Shown: piece after piece, positions 24,603 to 40,100 of the stretch | How the letters are laid out: each line of letters opens with the position of its first letter | Numbering within the stretch: position 1 is the stretch's first letter | DNA from: Homarus americanus | Taxonomy: Eukaryota > Arthropoda > Malacostraca > Decapoda > Nephropidae | Direction of reading: 5' to 3' | Assembly: GCF_018991925.1 (NCBI RefSeq) | Contig: NW_024735503.1 | Span: 2,600,907 to 2,664,906, forward strand | Length of the DNA stretch: 64,000 nt | Position numbers and translations under genes: made by a program | Notes under the pieces: generated by a model | Databases searched by the model: none | What the model was told of the DNA's origin: nothing | What the model saw: the letters and a program-made list of their open reading frames with translations, nothing else

Positions 24603-25203
24603 GAAGTATCATGTCTAAGGTCACACCCTCAAGAGACCTCCATGACCCACCAAGCAAGTCATGCACCTAATTCTCAAAATGGTCAGCGTGTAATCCTCAC
24701 TACAAAACTTGACTCTAACATTCGGAAAGTAAAGTTTGTCTTCCACTAATGTTGTTTTCCTGCTGGCGAGGCAACAGTTAAAAGTTAGCCGAGACACTGT
24801 GGCAATACAAGGTAAATTTAATCAAGGTAAATCTGGGAGTCACATACTGTAAACGTGGAAATGGCAAATTGGATGGAAATAAAACTGATGAGAGACTTCA
24901 CATAATATTACGCTTCTCTGAGAGTTAGAGCATTATTGTGAATTAACAACCTGGTATTGTAATTGACAACTATGAAGGTGTATAAACAGATTATTTCAGA
25001 CAGGTTTTTATTTATTATTCGCAACAAATCGGTAGATAACGTGTTTCTCAGCTGTGTGTGTGTTTGGGAAATGTTTAACGAACGTACAGGACATTTTGTA
25101 AAGAAGTACAGGAAGTCTATTCACTATTTTTACTTTCTTCTTGATGGAGAGATTCCCGCTGTGTTAAAAATGACCAGGAAACAGTACACGAAAATACCTC
25201 AGA
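24603..25203. other. Intergenic, nothing recognised
   Basis: Unique-looking AT-rich sequence. The frame starting at 24963 continues into the following microsatellite and is not a gene call. Confidence 0.6.
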
Positions 25204-25258
<55 letters not shown>

Positions 25259-25278
25259 TGTGTGTGTGTGTGTGTGTG
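25204..25278. repeat. Compound (GCGT)n(GT)n microsatellite
   Basis: About fourteen GCGT units pass directly into about ten GT units. This is consistent with C loss converting GCGT to GTGT, or the reverse. Confidence 0.97.
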
Positions 25279-25703
25279 ACTACTGCCTCACACTACCTTA
25301 TTATACAAGCTCGTTGGTAATCACAGTTCGTCAGGCAGACATATGTATCTTAGCTTGACAAATCATATTCCATAAATTAACAGAATCTGCTCATTTTTAC
25401 GGCTTTCTTGTCGATATGAATCATCATATTTTTGTGATGTTAATCATGATAGTCCAGAAATAAACAAAATTACTCATATAAAACATTATTTATTACTACT
25501 CTTTTTTGCTCAGTAAGTATTCATGCATCATCCAGGAATACATTTACACAAGAAATATACATAAATCATTCATCATAATTTGTTATTTACGTTTAAAAAA
25601 TATATAATCTATTTTTCCTTCGTGTCCATACTGTAAACACGATTTTATCTAATCCCGTTTTAAGTTTACTATGAGGATAATGCGTTGTTTTATGCCATTC
25701 CTG
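25279..25703. other. Intergenic, nothing recognised
   Basis: AT-rich spacer before the long (AT)n tract. Confidence 0.6.
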
Positions 25704-28446
<2,743 letters not shown>

Positions 28447-28484
28447 AGGTTAGGCTAGCTTAGCTTAGCTTAGCTTAGCTTAGA
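28447..28484. repeat. (TTAGC)n pentamer array, telomere-like variant
   Basis: Starts AGGTTAGGC and continues as about six TTAGC/TAGCT units, a one-base variant of the arthropod TTAGG telomere unit. Confidence 0.93.
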
Positions 28485-30932
28485 TCAAGAGGAAAAGAAA
28501 AGATTGTCAGGTACTATTAAGCTGGTGGTTATCAACGTTGAGTCATAGGGGCATATAGTACACGATAACAATCATAGAATAACTGAAGTGAATTGAAGTT
28601 ATTGATGATCGTGTCTCTCTCAGTTATCACTTGACCCCCCCCCCCCTCACTCCACCCGCAAATTGAACCGAGGATGGAGACTTGAGAGAATCGATGCCCT
28701 CTCTCATAATGACTTTCCCCTTCTGCCTCAGTCGGGACGAAATTGCAAACGAAATTGTCCAAGAGAAAGAACGGATACTCCTGCTGATATGCTCGACTAC
28801 ACAACAAGACACCTAGACATATGACCTTCAAGTCTCAAGAGAATACAGCCAATGATACTGGAATCGGTGTACCATCAACTCTCTTTTACTTTCTCCTTCC
28901 TTACTGTTTTATCCTTTAATATTTACACTGTCTTCGACCTGTAACCTTATCGACGAAAATAAATGTAAAACTTAGTATGTCCTAACTTAGCCTGGGTTTG
29001 GTAACTTGTGGTTTATAGACAGGGTTGGGACAGAGGTTAAGTTACCAAGGGATTGATGTCTTTGGGTGAGGGAAGTTAAAGGTCGTTGTTGAGACACTGA
29101 GATGTGAGCAAAATTCACCGTGTTTGTAGAATTTACGGGACTGCGGGTGGAAAGTGGTGGAGGGACTATGTTGGAAATGGTGTTGTCCGGGTGACGTCAC
29201 TAGATCGTGGTCCGCCTTGCTGAGTTTGCTTAGGGTGAAACCTACCCAAATAACTGCTCCTGTCAAGCACTGTGAACCCCGAGTACATATACCCGTAGTC
29301 AAGTAATTGTTGTTCCATCTCCTCTTAAGCATTTCCATTAATATCAACGGTTTAAACTTAATGTAATATTTTGCACCACTATCTTATTCCATATCCAGAT
29401 GCAGTGCAAAGCGCAAGCCTCAAACATATCAGTTCCAAAAAGGAGGGCAACTCAGTGCTTGTTGCGTATAGTGGTGTTCAGCTTTCATGCTTACTTTTCC
29501 GGATGATGTCTTATTCACCTTTTGAGTCAGGAAACTAAGATTTGGACACAATATTAACCAGGTGTTTTAGGGAGTATTGATGCTTCTACAGTATATTAAA
29601 TTCATCTTCTAAACATCTTCTCTGACATACCTAGGAACACTACAGCCCTACACGACCTTCCCAATCTTATGAACCCACTTTATAACTCCACCATCCCCCA
29701 GATATTTTTTCACCCACATATTAGCCCCGGGAACTTTTTAACACCACCGCCTTATATCTTAGTGTTATTGCTCTCCTGCCGCCGTCGCCTCGTCTTCCAC
29801 TCCCTGTCCTCATCACACCCAGCTTCACTGTCGCTCTGTCTCTCTTCCAACCTTTCATTCCTCTTCTTGGTTCTGTGCGTAAATTCTCCTTTCATTTGAT
29901 AAACAATTCTATGTTTTTCTTTAATTCACTTCCCCTCCCATATATCAGAGTATATATTTCATCGTCTTGGGACAAAGAGTGTGTAGTTGATTAGTGAGGA
30001 AGAGAGTACGTCCAACAGCTTGTGTGTGTGTGCGTGCTTGCCTGCGTCATTAAAGAGGTCATCTTAATATAGGACACTTTCGGCGTTGTGTATACATCCC
30101 CTTACGGCTATGGGAACAAAAGTTTATTATTAAGTCAGACTAAAGAAATAAAGAAACCGTTAAATGGGCTTGGAATCCCTAACCAAAATTATTTAATATT
30201 TTGATCTATGATTTGCCAAGCATGTGATAATTATCAGTCATCAATAAGTATTACTAGAATATATTCATCTTTTACGCATCAGTCTCCAACATCCAACAAG
30301 GAGAGAAATACAATTATATTGCTTAAAGTCACTGGATACACACAAAAATTTTCAGTTTTTACAGTAAATCGTTATAAACGCGATAGACTTTAGTCAATGT
30401 TTTAAATTGTCCTTTGATTCTTTGTCATTAACTCCATGAGGAGCGCCTACGGAGTTTGTGTATTTCTTCAACTCCTGTAGTGTAGTGTAAAGACTATAGG
30501 GTAAAAGTGGGATGACTAATAAGACAATTACATCTACAGTAACAGAGATGAAAGGTTATAAAGGGTGAGGAACGGTCTGAATGATATATAAATGTACGAT
30601 ATGATGCTTACTGTATATAAGAGTCAAGTAATAAGAACTTTGAAGAGATAACGAGCAACTATAAATATCATAATTGGTGGTCGTAAAAGGAAGTAGGGAG
30701 GAAATATCTGGTATTTGATGCACTGATCACGGGTGATGGAAAATGTGAAGAGGTGATCAAGTAGAGGATTTAGGTCTCTTAAGGAAACACTCCCAAAGAG
30801 ATGGACCTTCCTGTCGGAGAGAGTGAGCAAAGAAGTGGTAAAGAAACACGTGAGTAGCTGTTGGTGGCTCAGGGACAAGGAAGATGACATCAGTTGGCGG
30901 GAACCGTTTTAAATGTAACAAAGAGTCAGTTT
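28485..30932. other. Intergenic, nothing firm
   Basis: Contains a C homopolymer of about 12 near 28635-28647 and a GTGACGTCAC palindrome at 29191-29200. Minus-strand frames at 30624-30954 lie immediately downstream of the gag-like frame and may be its decayed continuation, but no reverse transcriptase or protease motif is visible. Confidence 0.5.
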
Positions 30933-31595
30933 TTACAAAGTGAATTCGTCCCAAACATGTGGGGAGTTGCGGCTGGAGTGGGTGGGAGTAATGAACTGCT
31001 GAATCACTATTTTACTTGAGATATGAGTTTGCTCAGCTGCTGCTCGAGGCTTTTTGTTCTTTTTCCATACGGTTTTCCACCGGCAGACATCCCGTGTATG
31101 GTCTCTGCGGGTACAAATGTCACACAGCTGCTTCTTGTGCCAGTTTTCGTCCACGTATCCTATACGACGGCAGTGGGAGCGGCTGGGAGTATTCGGGTCT
31201 TTCCCGCTTGTCATCCTTTTGTCCACCCCGGTGAAAACTTGTCTGCCTAGTTGGAACTTGGTAGTTGGAGACTGCTTGCTGGGCCTGTGGAGTGAGCATC
31301 CTATGTGGGGGACCTCGTAAGGTTGAGGTAAGAGAGGAAGGCGGGGCGAGGGCAGTTGGATTCTCAGGGAGAGGCTGAGAAGCAACTACATTGTGGTGAA
31401 ACTGAGAGCCACACGTTGAGCCATACTGCTGAATATTGTTTTGTCCCAACAATTTTGTTGAGAGGTATTCTGTTGTGCCAGCTCGGAGTACTCCCTCTCG
31501 ATATCGACGGGTCTCACTGAAGTAGAGATTGATGATGTCTTTGTCATACAATCAGAGATAACTTCCCTGACTGTAGCAACAGCTGTGGGTATAAC
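30933..31595 (-). pseudogene. Retroelement gag/ORF1-like frame with CCHC zinc knuckle, one internal stop
   Basis: Read on the minus strand from 31595 to 30933, one frame of about 221 codons is open except for a single TAG at 31388-31386. Near residue 160 (31083-31124) it encodes CDICTRRDHTRDVC, an exact C-X2-C-X4-H-X4-C nucleic-acid-binding knuckle. A basic stretch (WKTVWKKNKKPR) follows, then a short tail ending WDEFTL and a stop. Zinc knuckles of this form belong to gag/ORF1 proteins of LTR and non-LTR retroelements. The N-terminal part is Gln/Ser-rich and unfamiliar. A TAA just upstream (31598-31596) limits the frame on the 5-prime side. An overlapping frame at 31120-31551 is also open and could reflect an older frameshift. 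I cannot name the family, and no pol motifs were found downstream. Confidence 0.65.
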
Positions 31596-31857
31596 TTAAT
31601 GAGTCAGCCTCTCGCCAGTGAGACAAACAGGTGACAGTGGCGGCTTGTTGTGTCTCTGTAGTGTCTATCGTTGTTTTAATGTCATGGGAGGCGGTGGTTA
31701 TCTGACACACACAAGACAATACTCAAGCACATAAAATGTCCTCTTGTTACAATTCTCTCGTTCCTGTGATCCAGAACATAACATCTGCCTCTCATCCTCT
31801 TTCTTTCCTGTTTCCCCTCCGTTATTGTTGTCATCTCCCTTCTTCCCTCCCATTGTC
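31596..31857. other. Spacer, possible upstream part of the gag-like frame
   Basis: Minus-strand reading continues coding-like for some codons beyond the TAA at 31598-31596, but with stops in every frame. No LTR was identified. Confidence 0.4.
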
Positions 31858-32090
31858 GTCCATTCCTGCTTGTTCTTACTGCTACCCTCCTTCACCTCCC
31901 TGCTTGTTCTTACTGCTACCTCCTTCACCTCCCTGCTTGTTCTTACTGCTACCTCCTTCACCTCCCTGCTTGTTCTTACTGCTCCCTCCATCACCTCCCT
32001 GCTTGTTCTTACTGCTCCCTCCATCACCTCCCTGCTTGTTCTTACTGCTCCCTCCATCACCTCCCTGCTTGTTCTCACTACTACCTCATT
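31858..32090. repeat. Minisatellite, 33-bp unit
   Basis: Seven units of CCTCCCTGCTTGTTCTTACT plus GCTACCTCCTTCA. Later copies have GCTCCCTCCATCA instead. Because the unit is 33 bp, both strands hold 11-residue repeat frames (minus strand: TSREVMEGAVR). The regularity follows from unit length and does not show coding. Confidence 0.95.
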
Positions 32091-35000
32091 TTGCTCTCTG
32101 TAACTAAGATAAATTTTTTCTTTATGAGATTGACATAGGGAGAGAACTAGTTACAGACGAGGACTTATAGATGAAAGCTACAGAAGAGCTTCACCACTGA
32201 ACTTGAGAAGGCGACTGATGGCTTTACTGTTGAACGTAACAAGAACACCCGACCAGTCCAGGACTTGGTAGAACACTAAGTTATAATCAAAAACTATGTA
32301 AGGTCAAAGAGAGACAATATGTTCAAGGGAGTTACGAACATAAACACGAACACCAACACCTAAGTATTATGGCAGAGAACATTATTTGTATATTATCGGG
32401 AAGTATTATTAATGTGGGGGGGTGGAGGGTGTTCAAAATATTCCATCAAATCCTCAGTCACCAGAGCCATCTTTCCCTCTACCGGTCATGAATTATTTAT
32501 TTTCCTCACTAAGTCAAATGCATTCTGGATTACAGAGACAAATCGTTTTGTCGTTTTGTCTAAAATTTATCTGATCCGACTGGGAAACAATTTCGCGACC
32601 CTTTGTCTGAATTGTGATTTAGAGTGAAATGTTAAATTGTATAAAAATTATAAAGATGTAAAAAAAATTATTTTCTTATCACAAGAGATGGTGGTTATAT
32701 GCATTAATGGCAGCTGAAAATATTAACTGAGAACGAGTCAAATATTTAGAAGCCATGTATTTACGTTCTTAATATAACTGATAGTAAAAGTTAAGACTTT
32801 TTAATCATATCTGATTCAGATTGATGCACAAACACCAACTCCTACAGAACTAAACACTGTAGACATAATACGCTTGACTACATTTTCAGGGGACACTCAT
32901 TAATATCATCTCACTACACTAAACAGTATCATATACGAGTATACATAATGTTCTAAAGACTTCTTAGATTTGTAGGGTAAATATAATCGCTCCTCCATTT
33001 TAGAGTTTATAAACCATCTCGACTGTTTGTAGAGATAAGCCACATCATGCTAATAAGAGCACCATTAACGGCTTTAGTATCCCCTTCATAATTCAGTGTG
33101 GGGAAGCGCGGTATGGCCCCGCACGCTGGCGAGGCTGCAACATTCACGCTAGCCCAGTCCCGGCGGTTAATATCTCCTCGCCGTGTTTACTAACTTTTTT
33201 GAGTTGTTGGCTCGGTGGCTCGATAAGATTTTACACTTTATTTTAATTGAAATTTAATATATTGCCTAGAAATATATTATATTTTTCATATTCTTTAACC
33301 TTTTTTTTATTTTTGTTTTCAGTCATATGTAATCCATTGTTTCAAATCAAATTTAATCGTCTAGTTTTTCAGTGTCCGTGATGCAGGTAGCCAACGGTGG
33401 TACAGGTTACTTGTAAACATCCATAATTGTCCCTGAACTGTTTGAGGTGTGTTATGTTGTTACGTATTCATCACAGTATAAATGAGGGTTTTTGCAAATG
33501 AAGACCACCTTCTTGTCTAACCTTATGTGTAAACACCCATAAAGAACAAACATCTCAGACGTTGACCTCCGCCCAACCATTCACTCTTGGAGTATTAGTT
33601 CCAAAAAAGCTGAGATACAATTCATGAGGAGAGGAGCCAGTGTGTTGGCAGCTGTTAACAGACAAGTGACGGTGTATTTCCTGAAGCAAGAGATGTTGGC
33701 TGCTGTCAGTTATCAGGTACCAGTGTATCAGTGTCCGGTCTCCCTGGTCACGGCGCTCACCTTGCTACTCAATCAACCAGAGTATAATAAATGTTTTTGG
33801 TTGAAAGTATCCTTAATGAGGACTGTCGAGTATTCTGGTCATTAATATGCAGTAGATCATGTTCTCTTATTATGAGGCTCCGCATAACGTCACAGATACT
33901 CTGTTTGTTTAGAGTTCTAAGGTCCATCTGCCAGTTGATGTTATTCATCGTATTTCACTCTTGTTGATCCGAAGCACTGAGATATGATTTACCAAAGTCC
34001 AGGGGATATCATTTAGCGGTTTCTCTACTAATTAAGAGATTCAGTATTAATAAATATCTGCAATTAGCCGAGATACACTGACGGCAAACCTCCAGCAGGG
34101 TGGTTTCTTTTCCCTCATTAAAGGTAAAGTTTATGTAATTGGTAATAAACGCAGAATCTAAAATCAAAACAATAAAAAACGGATAATCCTTAGGGAATAT
34201 CAAGGTTCGTTAGAATGAATTGTATTGACTTAAAAATATTAGCTTACATGTTAAAGCTTAGTTGTGAGTTGAAGGCTACCTACCCCAGCTCCTGCACTCT
34301 ATGCTGCTATGAATTAGTGCTGTGTTTGTGTGGGATCTGGTCACATATGGTTCCTGTGTTGTTATATTCATCATAATCATTAGAGTTTTTTCACTTTACT
34401 TTTTTTTCAACATTTTATTCCATATTATTGTTTTAATTCTAGTCATCTTTTACATGGATATATTTCTAAAAAACTAAACAATGTTTTCATTACCTTTATT
34501 TTTATTATCGAGGATCAAGCTACACTTATTTAGTGGAATTGTAGAAGTGTTGTTGCCATGACAGTTACCCACACAGTAGTTGGTTGGAAACCTCTATGGG
34601 AGGAAAGTTAGCTAACTCCTTGACTTGATCTCCGGACAGAAGAAAGGAACAAGTATTGACTGACATCAGTAACAAGAAGTAGGAATTACTAGAGAATATT
34701 GCGAAAGTTTTCACAATATTTATTTCTGGAACAAAAGCGCCAGAAAGTTGGAACAATGTTACAGATATATTTCCAATCAGCCTGGATCTAAAAATTACAA
34801 ACCAATTAACGTTATGCCATTTTTATCAACATAACAAAAGATATTAAACAAAAGTCGCTTTCAACCAATCGCCATCTGAAAGACACGGTGAAGTTAATGT
34901 TTTATAAAGAATATGAATCGCCATCTTGTGTAGGATTCATCCATTATGAAAAAGGTATTTGGTTCAGTAAGGATGCTGTCGGTTATTCACTGTGAGGAAC

Positions 35001-36063
35001 GAACACAGCGTAGAAACTTACATAATACTGTAGTTAAGAAATGTTAATAATTCTGCAGGCAGATTCCACGAGTATGGTGAACAGTTAAATCAATAGAGTA
35101 ATATGCTGAGGTACCGCTGCTTAAATTACTTGTGTATACTTGTCATTTTTTGTTCTTTCTCTCTATTTCGAAAGAATGTATGCACTGCATATTTCATAAG
35201 TGCAAATTCCCGTAAAATTGGCGATAGTCTTGAAGTTCCAAGGATTGTAGTCTCTTGCGCCTGATGAAGGGATCAATGGGTCCCATATTCTCGTGAGTTT
35301 TGTTGTTAAATATTACGGGTGATACAAAATTATCAAAGACACATACATGGTCACTGGCTTTACTGTTTTAGACAGTATTTCGATTAATCTCTCTCGCATC
35401 CACTTTGTGTGTGTCTGTGTGTGTGTGTGTGTGTTCGTGCAATAATAAAATACCCTGATGAATCATAGTTTATAGACAAATGGAAGTTACTCTATCAGTG
35501 CATTACATCCATCATACCGTGGCCAGGCTGATCACTCTACCCCACACATCCCTAGTCTCCCAGGCCACTGTACTCATCACCCTTCGTTCTCTGGTTTACT
35601 GTATCAAAATTGAACCCGAATTTCCTTAAGCCAAAGTAAACAAACAAGTATCTGTGCTGCCTAGAAGTACAGTGAGCGGCAGAAGACGATGGCTAGTGTC
35701 TTTGTAAGTTGAAATTAAACTCAAGAAACGAACAGACGTGAATTTGGTGAAACGTTTTAGGGAATTATGAAAGGGATCAGTAATATATGCCCATTCCAAA
35801 AAAATAATATGCTGTGGCACAACTTAGCACAATATCACAGCACAGATCACACCTAAATTATGTTTTATCTACTGATATAAAATATAACTTGATGGAGAGG
35901 AATAATTGGCATGTCAATTGCGATTTTGGTGATCGAATCCTTAGGAATGTAGTTTATAGTCAAACGTATGTGAGAAGGCAATCATCTTATACGTTCTAAA
36001 ATGCATGGAATTTGTTATTAATCTGCTTGGTGGTCCCTGAGTTACTCCTTAGATACTAAAGGC
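32091..36063. other. Intergenic, nothing firm
   Basis: Long quiet stretch. A GC-rich, CpG-containing island of about 90 bp at 33100-33190 stands out from its AT-rich surroundings. A short GT-rich patch lies at 35407-35435. Open frames (33624-33845 + and others) show no family motifs. Confidence 0.5.
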
Positions 36064-36183
36064 AGCGAGGAGGTTCTTGATTCATTTTCTGATTTACTGA
36101 AGTAGCGAAGAGGTTCTTAATTCACTTTCTGATTACTTGAGACAGTGAAGAGGTTCTTGATTCATTTCTTGATTACCTGAGAC
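36064..36183. repeat. Minisatellite, 40-bp unit, exactly three copies
   Basis: Units start at 36064, 36104 and 36144, each with GAGGTTCTTGATTCATTT or a close variant. No indels separate the copies, only substitutions, so this is a young or length-constrained triplication. Confidence 0.93.
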
Positions 36184-36317
36184 ATTGCAGTGGTATTTGT
36201 TGGTATGTTTTGTTTCTGATACCACCATGACTTGTGTTCTTGGTGTCTATTCTACCAACACAAAGGTGAGCTGAAATTTGTTCACCCATTCTTAAGATAA
36301 TAATTTATGTAGAATTA

Positions 36318-36338
36318 CACACACACACACACATACAC
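36318..36338. repeat. Short (CA)n at LINE breakpoint
   Basis: About ten CA units with one ATA, directly abutting the end of the LINE reverse-transcriptase fragment. Confidence 0.9.
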
Positions 36339-37140
36339 AGCCAAGAAAATGAAAAAGAGTGTTGGTGCCAGTACACACCCTTGTTTTACCCCCGTTTGGA
36401 TGAGGAAGAACTCAGACTGGGTGCCATAGTGCAGGACACTGCTGTTCATGCCATCGTAGAGTTACATCACAATGGCGATAAATTTTTGTGGGCAACCTAA
36501 ACGGCTGAGGTCCGCCAGAAGGCTTCCCTTTTGACCGAGTCGAAGGCCTTGGTTATCCAATGAAGGCCATATACAGGTCACGACGCTCTTCTCTGCACTT
36601 TTCCTGTATCTGGCAGGCAGCAAAAATCATGTCAGTGGTGCCACGTGATGGTCTAAGCCACATTGTTATTCTGGGAGGAAGTTTTCTACCACAGGAAGAA
36701 GTCTGTTTAGGAGGACTCGGGTGATAATCTTACCAGTTACGGACAACAGCGAGATCCCGTGTAGTTTCAGGTCTGACCGGTCTCCTTGTTCTTATAAATA
36801 TTGATCGAGGCATCTTTAAGAGCTTGGGTGATTTCCTCCCTTTCCCATATAATCTCCAGGAGAGAGTGGAGACGGCTGGTAAGTAGAGGTCCTCCTGCTT
36901 TATATACCTCGGCTGGGATTCCATCAGGCCCTGAGGCTTTTGTTATTTTTCATCTGTTTGATGGCAGTAGCTTCCTCATCCAGCGATGGAGGATAGCTGA
37001 GGTGGGTGAGCTCTGATGCCGAGGGACCTGCTGGGTAGTCAGTACATCCACAGCGGTGTTTCTGCTTGAGAATTAATGGTAGTGCTCTTTCCAGCACTGA
37101 AGAATGTCGTCGTCGTCTTTAATTAGGGAGGGGGCGGTGC
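36339..37140 (-). pseudogene. Non-LTR retrotransposon reverse transcriptase, N-terminal and palm part, frameshifted
   Basis: Reading the minus strand from high to low coordinates gives LINE reverse-transcriptase blocks in the correct order. They are a linker with ILQCWKEHY (about 37100); KNNKASGPDGIPAEVYKAGG (36890-36950, one-base frame change inside); INIYKNKETGQT then HGISLLSVTGKII, the KGDRSD-GISLL block (about 36730-36795); RPSRGTTDMIFAACQIQEKC then REERRDLYMAFI (36555-36650), including the region of the first catalytic Asp (FVDLTKAFD in intact relatives, frameshifted here); LGCPQKFIAIV (about 36480); and GVKQGCVLAPTLF (36356-36393). It ends at a (CA)n tract before any F/Y-A-D-D box. At least four frameshifts and stops kill it. 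The clade (CR1/Jockey/RTE-like) is not resolved. Confidence 0.88.
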
Positions 37141-40100
37141 CGTGTGATTGGCCCATCTTGTGTTGATCTGCAAGTTTTTGTGTTTCACATCCTCCTCCCC
37201 ACACACACATTCAAGTATAAAAGAAAAAAGTTTAATAATCTAATGAATTATTTTACAAATTTAAACTGAAAAAACTAAAGGAAACCCAAAGCCCATTTAA
37301 TTTGGGTTAATAATAATATCTTTCATTCAGACAGATTCAGAGCTCCGTGTTGTCTCCTGTCTTACACTTTTCCTTGTTACTTTAAGCCTTATTCTTGTTT
37401 CTCCTTTATCTTTTATTTCCAGTTTTTTATCTAATTATAACTGTACACTAAACTGATCTTGTTTACCTTCCCTGACCTACCCCTTCGGTTAACTCACTCT
37501 CTCCTTCTCTTTCTCTCTCTCTCTTTCACTATCTTTCTCTATTTTCTGCCTCTTTACTCTCTTCAGCACCAGTCAGCTATCCCACACCCATCGCCTCATC
37601 ACCCACAACGATGGTTCATTTAGACATCTTAAAATAAGTCCAATCCTCCTAAAATCCAAGATTTCTCGCTCCCCGTTGTGATATTAACCATGGCACGGCA
37701 GTTTAACTCACAGAACACTCATTCTTCTCCGGCGCTTGAGGATATTTTCTCACTTTACGAAAAATTGCAGAAATCGTCGTCACACACGCACTCACGAATA
37801 CAGTATAATTTATTTTGTACTGGCCTTCAGAGATACTTTATATTGTCAGGGAAAGAGGCAGACATTCTCTGGCCACCATGATGGGCAGTGAGCCAGCCTT
37901 TCTGTGGCCACTCTTCTCCTCTTGTTATTCTTGGACGAACCTCCACCATGATCACATCAAAATGAAAACAAAGATGAGAGACTTATATTATATCGCGACA
38001 CTGACTCGTGTTTTGTCAAAATACTCTGGAAAATATGGAGTTGAATGAGAGGCTGTATATATTAATAACCATTGGTGGCTTCAATATACTTCTTGGAATC
38101 GCGTTTATTCATCGTACCTGTTTAGGAGAATCACTCGCCCTTCTCAACACAGAGCTGCTACAAACAAACTGAGGCCCAAAAGGAAAATATACCGACATTA
38201 CCTCGGCCAACATCACCTGAAGTCTAGGATGAGCGAGGTCACATGGGGTGGATCTGGGGTATTACGATTATCCCTAAACTTGCGAATAATTAATATGACC
38301 TTTATGGTTCAACTTTTTGTAGGGAATGTTATTAATAATATAATTAATTTTGTGTTGGCCGTCAGAGATAGTGTATTGTTTTGTCTTTCTTTTAAACGAT
38401 AAATCTAAGACTGGCGAAGAATTATTACATATTATGTGATGATGTGATGTGAATTATATTTTATATTTTATTGCTACAAGCTTTTCCTTTTTTCAGTCAA
38501 GTGTTCGGGTGACGTAGAACACTTGGTTGAGTTATTAGCGTCACCGGTGATAAAGGAACGTTTGTATAAGCGTTTATATGAGCAGTAACATAACAAACAA
38601 CTGTGTAAAGTATGGATTGTGCTCATGGCTTCATACAGTGTGAGGGACTTAATGGGAATTGCGAGAGTAGTTTAATGGTGATTATTAGCTTGGCTATTAA
38701 ATCAATATTATTTTACATTATTGACTTCCTGAACACCTGTCAAAGTGTTTTCAGTGAAGAAGGCGAGAATAAAGTTTATTAACGCGTGGGTGAGAGAGGA
38801 AATGGTGAGAGAAAATATAATATGTCAGTGGTGCCCTTGATCTCTCGTCACTCCAGCCCGTGTGGTATATAAATCCAGCTTCTCCTCCTGTGCACTGGAG
38901 AGTCTAGAACGTCCTGACGGTCACCCAACTGCTTATGTTTTCTGTCCAGGTTGAGTCTGAAGTTCTCGTCCCAGAGTGATAATTGTATTTCCAGCTGCAT
39001 GACGGTAATTTCAAAAGAATGACACATTTCTTAAAATTTATATAGTGGATTATCAACAAGAGATTAGAGGAGTCGAAATAGTACCCTGATTACAGGTGAC
39101 AGAGGTGACAGCTATGTATTATACAGTATATGATAGATGTTTTGTCCCGGTAAAGGCATTTGAAGAGATAAACCGCTTACTGATTTAATATATCGCAATA
39201 CCAACCTGTACTATAATTCAGTAATTGACGTTGAGAATTATTGAGTTAAGGGAAAGTCCTCATCCATTTGGCTTATTTCCGTCAATCCGACACTTTGTTT
39301 TTGCTGATCAAGTTCCTTCGTTCTCTTATGAAATATTTATAGTGTGTTACATCCTTTTTTGAGAAGCCTGGTGGAGTTGTCACCAAAATTAATCACGTTA
39401 TGTATAAATCATATAATAAAGCTACCAATATATAACGCACTCTATACACATTTATTTTAAAGTGGGAGACACTCACTCACTCACTCAGTCGTTGATAACT
39501 GGACTATCCACCACAGATCCTGTTGTCAAGCTTCTCTCCTGCGTTGTAAATTAAACCAAATCAGAGAAGTTTCATACCAGCAGGACAAACCTTGTATTAA
39601 TGAGAGGAGAGAGGAATTGTTGACGCCTTTTCACGGGTTGTAAATTTATGCTCAGGCTTCCAGGCGATGATGACGTGTAAATAATTCCATGTAACAATTC
39701 GTGAGGGTCTCTTGTATTTGTAGATTTACGCTTGAGAATTCTACTTTTTAAGCTTGGCTGAGAGTTTCCCCTTTTGAGATGAATTTTACGGTTTAAAACA
39801 AATCCCCTCTCCATCTTCCCTGTTGGACATTAAAATTGAATAAATTAATATATATATATATAATTGATATACATTAATTTGTTAATTATCAGTAATATCA
39901 TACGTTAATCTTGACAGTGTCGCTCTGGACGATTACTTGATGACGACTATTGGTAATTATCGTTCCTGGGTTTTACAGTGAATTACATCCCCGGAGGTTT
40001 CCTTAATTACATTGACAGTAAATAGCTCAGGTCGTAGCTAACCCCTTTTAGTGCAAATTACTGTGTGTAGTCAACGGGGCCCCACCAATACTCTTCACCT

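Noticed and set aside
24886..24930. CTGATGAGAGAC, hammerhead-like core start
   Set aside because: No complementary stem II strand and no GAAA follow.
31698..32107. Repeat-protein frames on both strands (CLFLLLPPSPP and TSREVMEGAVR types)
   Set aside because: The unit length of 33 bp automatically keeps frames open. Nothing supports transcription or a start.
35262..35305. CTGATGAAGGGATC...GGTCCC, hammerhead-like start with a possible stem II
   Set aside because: The required GAAA after stem II is missing, so the catalytic core is not present.
38867..38890. TATATAAA as a core promoter
   Set aside because: AT-rich background makes such strings common, and no open frame or initiator motif follows.
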